Assembly (NCBI GenBank): GCA_021432605.1 | Contig: MU271143.1 | Span: 2,923,277 to 2,987,276, forward strand | Reading direction: 5' to 3' | Source: Coniochaeta sp. PMI_546 | Taxonomy: Eukaryota > Ascomycota > Sordariomycetes > Coniochaetales > Coniochaetaceae | Length of the DNA: 64,000 nucleotides | Shown: positions 32,717 to 43,163 of the stretch, in pieces | Position numbering within the stretch: the first letter of the stretch is position 1 | How the letters are laid out: each line of letters begins with the position of its first letter | Translations under genes and position numbers: made by a program | Notes under the pieces: generated by a model | Databases searched by the model: none | Seen by the model: only the letters and a program-made list of their open reading frames with translations | Told to the model about the DNA's origin: nothing

Positions 32717-34747
32717 GACGAGAGGTGGAGTGTCTCTTCCTCCTTTGACGTTGGTGTGGCCCAAGTCACCTACAAGTGAGAGATGAGACACTCGAAACGG
32801 GCTCAGCTGTGTCCTAAACTTGGTGACTTGGTGAGAGTCGCCCGAGATAGCCCTTTCTCTCTGCAGACACGAGATAGTTCTAGATATTTTTTTTTTTACG
32901 CAGGTAGGGCTGGCGAGCTGGGGCGAATCATGAAATTGGTGACGTCGCGGTCTGATGATGCCTTTGCAGTATATCTCTATATATATGTGTTTCACAGAAA
33001 AGCTCTGGGACATGGGATGGAAACAGCAGAGGCCAAGTGCTGAAATCGCATGTTCACTGGGGAAGCTTTCCGTCTCCATCGACTAGCGAGACTTCCTCTT
33101 GGCTCTTGCATCTCCGGAGGGCTGTCCGGACGCAATCTACTGAGGACCCTTTGGTCGTGCGGGCTGCAATTGGCCGGACGATTCTTGGCGGTTGGACCCC
33201 TCTTTTTGGAAAGATGATGGCTATCATATCATAATCCCTCGTCGCTGCCGACTTTTCCTCCCAAATGTCCACTTGTGCCCACAGTGTCCCATCCAACGTA
33301 GAGTTTGTGGCACCACTTTTAGAGTTCCCTACCCCGGTCACACCAGAGCTTAAAATATGGACCCTAGCTCCTTCTCGCCAGAGCTCAGGTCGGGTTCAGC
33401 GGATAAGGGTAAACAGCTTCGCTTGCAGCCGGCTGGCTACCTTGGGGAATGAGGAGTCCGATTCCGGTGACTAACACGACACTGAGAGCGTCAATGCGTT
33501 CCTTTGTAGGAATTCTGTGCTCGACAACCACAAAAGCTTCGCCAACATGGTTTGTTGTCATGGTTTCATCTCACCCGGAGCTGTCGTGGCTATGAAGATT
33601 GTGGGGGATCTCCAAAGCCCAACTTGAAGGGTCCCGCTAGGGGTGTGGGCTGATTTCGCGCTGATCCATTCCGCGCATCTTGGGGTGGAGCCTAAGATTC
33701 GGGGACGTCGGCGTCGGTTTGGACTGTTTTGGTTTGCCGGCTTCGACCAGTCCTCCTGCTTGATCTTCCCGTCTCTCCGGTTTTACCCCTTCTCCTTATA
33801 CAACTTCATGTCTAACCACGAGATCCATTCCAAGGACCCGGCGGCAGATGAAGATACAGGAACTTCGGATCTTATCTCTGTGGTGATGCCACTCCTGAGA
33901 CCCCTATGACGCTTCGCAGCGTTGGTTCTGCACCCGAGCCGGCGCTAAGGATAGGCTCCTCGTCACCAATGCACCATTACGCACGTTCGGCTATGTACCG
34001 AGGTATCTGACGTGCGCCTTTCAACGCCTACAATTGGCTTTGTCGTCAATGTCATGGCAATCTGCAAGGAATCTACTGTATGTAATGTGTCGGAGCTAGC
34101 CATGGTCACCAAGACATTCTGGACCATCCTCACTCGCCTATCGTTCGATGTTACGTATAGTCGGGCATCGACTGGCTGACTTCCATGCCAATAGCGTCTT
34201 GACTTCACACTATTGCGCAGTAAGGTTCATACTAGGAACATAATGCGTAGTAAGCCTTCCATCACCGCAATGGCGGCACTGCGGAAGGGTCATTCAGTAT
34301 CCACCGGAATGGGCCAGGCATAGATACCATGTGGATCAAGAAATGATCAGTCTGACCAACCGCGGGTAAGTGACTCGCTGTAATACCTGGTTCGAGGTAT
34401 GGTGTGGCGCACATAATGGATCAAGACCCCGGACACTCGATAAAGATATTGCATGTTGGCCTCTATCATAGTCTGGCAACAGAGCTCGCGGGCCGACTAT
34501 TGTGGGCGATGCTGTTGAGCCGTGTGGGTTTGCGATGCATTTGGCTATCGGGCAAGCCTCTGGTTCCATATTCACTCATGTGACTTGAATCTTTGATTCG
34601 GGCAACAAGGCAATGACTCAAGACTATAATACAAAGAGGAAATAGAATAGGGAGAGCAAATGAAACTAAGAGATAATGACATGAGAGAGTTGCCCGCCAA
34701 GTGATGAAAACAGCACAGCAGGTTGGTGGAGTGATATCGCAGTCACG
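32717..34747. promoter_or_regulatory. bHLH promoter and ABC transporter 3' region
   Basis: 2 kb. A T-run (about 32886-32895) and TA repeats near 32970-32985 lie in the proximal part. A tiny ATG frame of 33 codons at 33808-33909 follows a CT-rich run, but has nothing to support it. The rest shows no gene. Confidence 0.45.
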
Positions 34748-37700
34748 TCAGCTATGTTGATCCAGCGACTGCGTGAGGCACATCTGATGATACATACCCC
34801 TTTTCCGCACCAACTCATCGTGGCTGCCGGCCTCCACAATGCGGCCTTGGGAAAAGACGAAGATCACGTCCGCGTTTCGAACGGTGGACAAACGATGGGC
34901 AACCGCAACGATCGTCCGCTTCGTTCTCTCCCGTTTTGCCACAGCGTTCAGGGCCGCCTGCACGAGCTTCTCTGACTCGGTATCAAGACTGGACGTCGCT
35001 TCGTCCAGCAAGAGCAGTCGTGGTTTCCGGATCAATGCGCGTGCAATCGCGATGCGCTGGCGCTGACCGCCCGAGAATTGGAGTCCTTGCGAGCCGCACC
35101 GGGTTGAGAGGCCGTCGGGAAGAGAAGTAATGAAGGCGTCGATGTTGGCTTGTTGACATGCCTCGAGGATCTCCTCATCGGTCACGGTTGGAGTTCTGTT
35201 ACCAGATAGGCCTTCAACGCCGAGGGCGATGTTCTCACGGAGTGAGCCTTGGTACAAAACTGGCTCCTGCTGGACGAGGGCAATGTGTCGACGGTACTGG
35301 CCAAGGTGGATCGACCTTGAGTCAACAGCGCCAAGAAAGATGCTACCGCTTGTCGGCTCGTAAAACCTTTCTAGAAGGCTGATCATAGTGGTCTTGCCGC
35401 ATCCTGAAGCGCCGACAAACGCAGCAAACTGTCCTGCTTGGACTGACAACGAAACGTGACTGACGACCTTGGAATGAGGGCGGCGTGGGTATGAGAACCC
35501 AAGGTCTTTGCACTGCACCTGAACAGCCCCTACGTCACCATCATCCTCCCCTCCAGGCGGATAGTGGTCTTGCATGTCCTTGTCCACTTGCCTCCGAAGG
35601 TTGAAGATATAGTTGGCCGCCCCTTGAGCCTGTGTGATGCCCGATGTGTATTGGAAGAGCGAAGCCGCAGCCTCGCCGGAGAAGATGACAGCCACAAAGA
35701 CGGTGTAAAACTGTTGGGAGGTATATTCTCCGAATGAGATCAAGCGGCCTCCATACCAAAACCCGAGGGCCATGGAAAGAAAGGAGATAGACTGGCTAAG
35801 GGCATACCAAAACATAGTTCTCACAAGGCCCTTTACCGAGGTCTTGGCGATCGATCGAAGGCTGTCTTCGTACCTGGCCAGAACCTCAGTCTCCATCGCC
35901 AGGGAGGTGACTGTGCGGATGGCTGAAACCGCCTCGGCGGCAATACTTGCACTGTTGGCAAACCGCGTGGCCGTGTCATCGTCTAGCTTCAATTCGAGAC
36001 GGATACGAACATATCCGGAGGCGACGAGAGGCGGCAAAGCACCAAAAGTCAAGACGAGACCTAGTTTCCAACCGAAGGAAATAGCCAAGACACAGCTAGA
36101 AACGAGGTTAATACTAATGGTGAGTATAAGGGCAATATTAGAAGACAGAAGTTCTTGAAGTGCCGTCGGCTCGGTTGAGAGCCGCGAGACCAGCGCACCA
36201 GTTCCGTTGTCGGGGGCGTCGAAGAAGGCAATCTCTTGCCGAAGGACGCTGTTGAAGATCTCCAGTCGATACGATCTCATTATCTGCTGTGACACGATGG
36301 AGGACATCCACCCCATGGCGGCATAGGCGAACAAGTTACCAAGTGCCATGACGAAGAACATCAGAGCATAGAAATCTCCTCGATCAAGCATCGCCTGTCC
36401 TGTAAGAGCGAAAGCGTCGAGGATACGAGAGAAGAGGACTGCAAGTGCAGGATAAGTTCCCCCTAGATAGAACGATATTAGCATAATGGTTTGTGGACGT
36501 GATGAGATAGAGGGGCATACCTCCTATTGCGGCAGCTAGCCCTACAACCGCGCATGGAACCCATAAGCTGCGTTGCTCCTTGATGATGATCGCCAAACAC
36601 TTCACCAACGTGTAGTTGATGAGTTGCTTCTGAGCTCTATCCGGATCAAGTTCGGGGCTATGGACAGAGAGCGTCTCCGTGATGTTCAGGTGATCATCCG
36701 TGCGGTCCTCTTGGTAGTCATCTTCCACGCCCCCATCTTCCTGTCCGAGGTCTTGGGCAAGAACAAGCTTGGAGTAGACGCCGCCACGTCCGACTAGCTC
36801 GTTGTGAGTACCTTGCTCAATGATGGTGCCCTTGGCCATTACGACGATTCTATCTGCGTTGCGAATAGTTGATAGTCTATGCGCGATGACGACCATGGTC
36901 CGGTTGGTGGCGACATTGTCGAGTGCTTGCTGGACTAGGCGTTCTGCGGTGGGATCTAAAGCACTCGTTGCTTCGTCCAATAGAAGTACTCGCGGGTTCG
37001 AAATGATACTTCTTGCGATCGCTAGTCGCTGCTTCTGCCCGCCAGAGAGCATGGCCCCTCGCTCGCCGATCTGCGTCTGATATCCCTATGTCGCTGAGTG
37101 TCGGTTCTTACAGTGTCTCGAAGGACGGCGAAGGGGATGCTCACCTCGGGCAGTTTCTCGATGAATTCGTGGGCATATGCTGCCTTGCAAGCTTGCTCAA
37201 CGAGCTGGAACTTGATATCGTCCGCACAATCTGCCTGTGGAGTACCCGACAAGCCATATGCAACATTCTGCAAAATTGTTCCGCCAAACAAGACGGTTTC
37301 CTGGGAGCTGTTTCAGCAGTGCGCTTGTCCTATGTGATAGGTAGTGGTAAGTCATACCTGTTGAACGAGCCGGATGTTCGTCCTCAACCACTGAAGATTT
37401 AAGTCCTCTATCGGATGCCCGTCAAGCGTGATTGTTCCGTTCACGGGTGAGAACCACCGCTCAAGCAATCCGATAATCGTACTTTTCCCGGAGCCACTAG
37501 ATCCTACAATCGCTGTCGTCTTGTTTGCAGGGATGGCGAGGTTCAGTGCCTTCAAGACCTGTACGTCGGGCCGGGAAGGATAAGCAAAGTCGATGTTGTT
37601 CAACTCGATGTCCCCGAGGCATTCCGAGGGTTTCGATCCCTCGGACGAAAGGGAGTCGATTTTTGACTGTCGGTCAATCCTCTTGAACAGATCATCTGCG

Positions 37701-38989
37701 GCACCTATGGCCTTGGAGACCACCATGATCTGGGGTGCTATTTGTGTAAGGCCTTGAGCAGCAAGTAGGACGGCGAGAATAACCCTAAGCAACAGTCAGC
37801 AACGGAATATGTTGGGGCCAAAGCAAAGCAGAGAACATACGTCACGACGTCGCCCGGCTGATCGATTTCTCCCCGGTGATACATGCGTATGCCCTGCCAG
37901 AATGCGAGTCCATACCCGGCATAAATGCAGAAGAATTGGACGCAGAACAAGACGGCGTAGATGGGCGCTTTCTTCTCTCCGTGCACTTTTGCGTCGTGGA
38001 GAATTTGCTCGAATTTGCCAGACAGCTTCGAGTACGCCCAGAAGGCATGCACATCCCTGATACTGGCAAATACATCCTCAGCCAGCTTGTCTGCTTCTCC
38101 CCAGGTGACGTTGAGCTTGTTCTCAATCCCGCTATCAATCATGACACATACCGTTACCACGATCAGGATAGCTGGTACGATACACAAGCTGATGAGGGTC
38201 AGCTTCCATTGCACGGCGAAGGCTACAATGAAGGCTGAGAAGAATGTGGTAGCGGCTTGGACGGTGAGACCAAACTTCTCGGATATGCCTTGATTGACAA
38301 GGTTAGCGCCGCGATTGATGCTTCCTGGGATAGATCCTGGCTCGGCAGAGTCGAAATAGCCGATCTCCTGTCTGAGCGTGTGCTTCAGAAAATCGAGACG
38401 CAGTGAACGAGTGAGACGGATGGCGTTGATGGAGACGATGGTCTGGGCAGGCGCACCGTTAGACAACTTCGCCAACCGTGGTCAAAGCAAGACAAACTCA
38501 CAGTCCAAATGTACGATAGCACAAACTTTGCCACAAATAGGTACACGAAATACAATCTAACTTATGCATATGGCATCAGATTCGCTCTTGGGAGATCTAA
38601 AGGGCTTGCTCTTACGTGTACCGGTTGATGGATGACCGAAAGTCATCTGGTGTCTTGCGGCCAGTAATGAAATCATTGAAGACCGTGACAAACTTCCCAA
38701 AGACAAAGTTCATCAGAGGGAGGAGGACGCCAGAAGTGATCATGCAGACTACTGCTAATCCTGTCGTGATCCATCCTATAGTATCATTGTACATGAAGAC
38801 ACGCTGTCAACTGTTAGTCTAGCAGATTTGGCGAGTCCGGTCTCCATGTAAAGGAACACTAACCACATAGCTGTTGCGTGACGATCCGACTAGCAAATTG
38901 GCTACGTCTTCGGACGGAGCCCGTGTGGATGATTCGCCGTCAGGAACTGGGCTTCGAACCTGCCTGGAAGGAACCGGTTTCTGCTCCAT
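34748..38989 (-). CDS. Full-size ABC-B (MDR1-type) multidrug transporter
   Basis: Eight exons: 38864-38989, 38616-38803, 38502-38556, 37841-38442, 37358-37784, 37145-37300, 36521-37085 and 34748-36462. The seven introns are 56-60 nt and all phases agree, giving 1277 residues. Order: short hydrophilic N-terminus, TMD1 from [16 protein letters not shown]1 with Walker [10 protein letters not shown] (about 418-426), LSGGQKQR signature, [11 protein letters not shown] and AHRLST; a charged linker; TMD2; NBD2 with Walker [10 protein letters not shown] (about 1057-1065), [19 protein letters not shown] and AHRLST. Both sites look competent for ATP hydrolysis. Family members sit in the plasma membrane and export hydrophobic toxins and antifungals, or peptide pheromone. 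It is divergent from a Zn2Cys6 regulator, so it is probably a regulated efflux pump. Confidence 0.93.
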
Positions 38990-39269
38990 TGTAGTCGATA
39001 GAAGCAAAGTTACAGGAAGAACTGACACGCCGATTTGTGAACTGGCGCCTCTAATCCTTATAACAACACAATAAGAGCTCAGATGCATTGACCTTTCGAT
39101 CAGGCCAGGATGCCATGGTAATGGATGACGGGCGACAGTACCTCACCCGCAGTAGAACCCGCAGTAGATGCCAGTCGCACGTACGGAGCCGGACATCTTG
39201 GGGCAAGCGGTCCGTGGTAAACCGATCCCGTCTGTACAATCCTTGAAACTACGCACCCGGTGCTTGGAG

Positions 39270-39285
39270 GCTCGGCGCGCCGAGC
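39270..39285. promoter_or_regulatory. 16-bp perfect palindrome with CGG-CGCG-CCG core
   Basis: GCTCGGCGCGCCGAGC reads the same on both strands and holds an inverted CGG pair with a 4-bp spacer. It lies 281 bp upstream of the ABC start codon. A candidate dimer site for a Zn2Cys6 factor. Confidence 0.55.
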
Positions 39286-39534
39286 TCCCCGTGGCACCCT
39301 AAGAAGCATTTTATTGTTAAGAGGAAGGAAAAGTTTTGCATAGTACAGGGGTGAGACTTTCCATGCGGATCTATGATTCAACCTTGTGACGTTCTTATTT
39401 CCTTAGTACCTAGATACTGAGATCCCTTACCCTCATCGGTCGTCGTGATGTGTGGTCCGATTCGTGAAAGGAGTCGTTGGGTCCAACCAGGCACCCTCCC
39501 CTTTCCATGACCACAAACAAGAGTGGGTCCGGCC

Positions 39535-39546
39535 TCGGGGCCCCGA
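39535..39546. promoter_or_regulatory. 12-bp perfect palindrome with CGG-GGCC-CCG core
   Basis: TCGGGGCCCCGA is a perfect palindrome with the same inverted CGG geometry as the site at 39270-39285. It lies 276 bp upstream of the regulator's start codon. Confidence 0.5.
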
Positions 39547-39821
39547 CGGAGCCAGACCACGGACCGTACAATCATCCACATTCCTCACCTACCACCTTCC
39601 AGGTCATTCATCATGTCCACTCAAAGACGCCAGATATCCATACTCATATCTGTATCTATCTCAATTGCCGGACACCGCTTGTCTGATCTCTTGATCCACC
39701 CCCTTGCGATCTATTTGGGAGTCTCGCTCCTGCTCGCTCCGTCCGGAGGCCCGGCCACCAAGTCGTTTATGATTTCACGTCTTAGCACTGAACCGGGGTA
39801 GTCAATCAAGACACTCTTTCA

Positions 39822-42344
39822 ATGGCAGATGCTGCTCAAACATCAGATGAGCTCCAGGGTCTCGTTCGAAGGGCTGTATGTCTGCTCCTTCTGTTAAGCA
39901 AATTACCAGCCCTAACCCGTACTCGTCCAGTGTGACCAATGTCGCTTGCGCAAGGTACTGCATCAAGTTAACCCTTAGACTCTGGACATCGATAGTAACT
40001 CAGTGTCCAGATACGGTGTGACAAGGTGACGGAAACGCCATGTTCTCACTGCAGGACGGCCAAGAGAGAATGCACCTCGACTGGGGGACACAAGCCCAAA
40101 GACATCAGGCAGAGGGTATCCGTCTCTCATCAGTAGTGAGTGTCATATCTACGGCCGCTGTTGCGCATGTATCTGACGGCATATAGTGAACGCAAGATCG
40201 AGCGAGTGGAGCAACGCCTAGCAGGAATCGAGGAGATGCTCAACAATCTCACTGTCTTGACCAAAGCTCTCAGCCTGAGTGGCACTTCTGGACAGATCTC
40301 AACAGACGCCGCGGCGCCAATCCATACATCGCCAAGCGTTGAGTCGAGTACAGCCTACGAAACACCGTTTATGGAAGAGGACAAAGACGAGACTTTTGAA
40401 GGAACCTCGTCCATGACAGCCCACACAACGTTCGCCAGCGAATTTCTTGAACAAGCTGTGACAAGCCCGTCGTTCAATCATAAGCTAAGTCCTGACATGG
40501 AGAATGCATTGGCATGCTTGCGGCAAATGATCCAATTGCAGGGGAGACACCGGGATAGACACGACACCAGGTTAACCCACCAGAAACCAGCACCCAACGG
40601 GATAAGTCAACTGCCACTACCACCGACGGATATAGTCCTTAAGCTATTGCGAGAGATCAAAGGTTAGTGGACGTCGGCTACATTCCTGCCCCAGACATAC
40701 TGGAACCATTGCCAAGTGTTGACTCGTCCGAAGCCACGCCGCCTCTAACATTCACGAGGGACTGCGTCTTCATCACGGTCGACAGCTTTGTGGACTACTG
40801 TCGGAAAGTTTTCTTCGCCACAGAGGAATACGGCATCGCCATCTTCATAATTGTGAATGCAGGTCTCTACTTTCTGTTCCAGGAGAAGTTAGCGATGGAT
40901 GGACCTAGGGATAAAGACTACCTTGAGTTCCACTATCTTTGCAGGGACAATCTAGAGACTGCGCTGGCGACTATACCGCTCCTCTTACCCCCAAAGCGGG
41001 AGCTAGTTGAGGCTATACTTCTCGGTGTACGTGTCTAAGAAGCATTTGCACTTCCCTCCCCCAAGGCCATTCATTCCCTTGGAAGCATTTCCTAACTCCC
41101 AGCAGGTGATATACTGCATCGAGAACTCAAAATTCACCCTTGCCTGGCAGCTCAACAGCGCCGCAGCAGTGATGTGTCAGGCTTTAGGCTGGCACCGTCT
41201 CCAGTCCACGGAAGTGGACGATACCAACGACACCAGGTTAACCTCTTTCTGGTTCTGCTACATGCAGGACAAGTCACTCTCGTTGCGCTTCGGACGCACT
41301 TCAGTAATAAGAGATCTGGATATCTCGGCACCACGCCGTTTCGGCAACATGACGCGTTTAAGCGAGCCATGGGCACATGTCACTGCTCTGTGGATTCAGA
41401 CCGGCAGTGTACTTGGTGACACGTACGACCACCTGTACAGTCCCGAGGCGCTGGGTCGCCCACCAGAAGCACGGATCGAGACAGCAATGCACTTGGCCGA
41501 GAGGAGAAAACAGCTGTTCCAGGGACTTGAGGATACGTCGGCGTTATTAAAGCGTGATGTTGGTATGATGACGGCACCAGGTGTAGGAGACATCAGAGAT
41601 AAAAAGAAGTGGCTGGTGATGGTCGACATGATTCTTAAATCGGCCGAGGTCAGCCACTTGGCCTGCCTGACTCTGATATACCGCGCCCTGCCCAGCTCGC
41701 CCGGTTGTCCCAGCAGTTTCAGCGTGGAATGTCTGGAGGCGGCGAGAATGGCGTTCGAGCGTCACGAAGAGTGCATGGAATTGACTTCGGACAACTTCTT
41801 TGCGAAGGCCGGATATCTGCGATGGTAAGTCATTGTATTGGATCATTCATTATGGCGACGACGTTGCTTTGGCTAATATTCGAACAGGACTCTTCTGTAT
41901 GACACATTTGCGCCTCTGGTTGTTCTCTTCTGCTATATCATCGAGACTTCCGATCACGACGATCTCCAGCGTCTTGCTCGCTTCGCAGCGAGCTTAGAGC
42001 CTGTCTCGTCGTTGTCTCTGACCATGGAGAAATTCTACAGGCTCTGCAAAGTTCTTAACCAGGTTGCCACGCTGTATGTGGAGGCGAAAGCTCAGTCTCA
42101 TGGCCATCATGATCAGGACATGTCCCTGACGGGCAACAACTTTGACGTATACCTGAGTCAGTTGGGCTTCATCTCAACACAGCACCATAATCCATGCGAA
42201 GACATGTCTATTGCGGGCGGCAATCCTGCCCGAGACCAAGCATCGGCGCAACTGGGAGATTGGTTCTCGGGAAATAGCCACCTAATGGGATTGATGGAGG
42301 AAGATCTTTTCGTATTTGATGCTGATATGAACTCCTCACAATAA
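39822..42344 (+). CDS. Zn2Cys6 transcription factor with fungal-specific domain
   Basis: Seven exons: 39822-39875, 39931-39954, 40011-40135, 40187-40662, 40734-41026, 41106-41824 and 41888-42344; 715 residues. The zinc cluster uses Cys19, 22, 29, 36, 39 and 46 (CDQCRLRKIRCDK, CSHCRTAKREC) and is spread over exons 2 and 3. A coiled-coil-like linker follows (ERKIERVEQRLAGIEEML). The middle homology region is recognisable from VDSFVDYCRKVFFATEEYG and IIVNAGLYFLFQ through LAWQLNSAAAVMCQALGWHR to the LEPVSSLS end. The fourth intron is ambiguous: the 71-nt form (acceptor GAAG at 40733) fits the family best, while a 32-nt form ending at 40694 also keeps frame. Its divergent partner is the ABC transporter, a common arrangement for a pathway-specific regulator. 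Confidence 0.88.
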
Positions 42345-43163
42345 GGATGAAGGGCGACGAACTGCAGAAGAGACTTTGACCGCGGCAAGACAGGCTGAAA
42401 CGGCCAACTGCAACATATAGCCCCGCGCCCTCAATGGTAGATCCATGACGAACTTCGAAGTTGAAAACGGGGCCTGCCTCACTTTGGGGTTCTCCAGTAT
42501 AGTCTAACTTTAATCAAGAGTGCGATTGAGTGACCGGGTAGCCACAGAAGCCCTTCCTATGAACAGCTGGATCAAAGGCGCGCAACAGGGGTCAGAGACC
42601 ATGGGATACTGCGCTGTTGGTTTCGGTGTGTACCTCCATGATGACAATAACATGCCCCAGAGCAGCTCAAATTGTACTTGCGTAGCTGGAGTGAGAATAC
42701 AGGCCATTGCTACCTATCAAAGTTTTAGCCACCTATGACAACGCAATAACGACACGACAACCTATACATAGGAACGAGCTTTATAATACCCCACGCACGT
42801 GAATGACGACGCAACACGCCGGACTCCGTTCCTCCCAAGTTGCGAGGAGAGAGGGCCTGTCCTCCCATTATGCCGTATGCTTATCTAAAATTGAACCGGC
42901 ATCCTGATGTACTCAAATGGATCGTGTTCGATACTGTCAAGCCAATGCTCCAACGCGGGCCATGCAGCTCCCTGCTTCCTGTCCTGCTCGCCTGGACCCA
43001 TGTCCAAGCTTGCAACGCATCAAATCTACATGCATAAGCTCCTCTACATTCCATCCTGGGTCCCGCCGGCGCTGATGTCTGGGTTTTCAGATACCATCCG
43101 GGCCGTTGATGCATCGGCCGGCAGTCTTCCATTGGTAGGGCAGGAACGTCAGATAAGATCTAC
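42345..43163. other. Convergent 3' region Zn2Cys6 gene / hir3
   Basis: 820 bp between stop codons; no gene, RNA or repeat seen. Confidence 0.45.

Larger units (their letters stand above)
38990..39821. promoter_or_regulatory. Divergent promoter ABC transporter / Zn2Cys6 regulator
   Basis: 832 bp between the two start codons. It contains two palindromic CGG-N4-CCG sites (39273-39282 and 39536-39545) and a direct CGG-N5-CGG at 39744-39754. CGG triplets in inverted or direct pairs are the usual targets of dimeric Zn2Cys6 proteins, so the adjacent regulator may control both genes from here. Confidence 0.65.

Noticed and set aside
33808-33909. 33-codon ATG frame after a CT-rich run
   Set aside because: Too short and no downstream exon could be joined convincingly.
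36463-38863. Frame breaks in the ABC transporter as signs of decay
   Set aside because: Each break is a 56-60-nt intron with consensus ends and matching phase; the joined protein is full length.
40663-40694. Frameshift or pseudogene in the Zn2Cys6 gene
   Set aside because: A normal donor GTTAGT and in-frame acceptors explain the frame change; the rest of the gene is intact.
34748-42344. Secondary-metabolite gene cluster
   Set aside because: Only a pump and a regulator; no synthase, terpene cyclase or tailoring set within the window.
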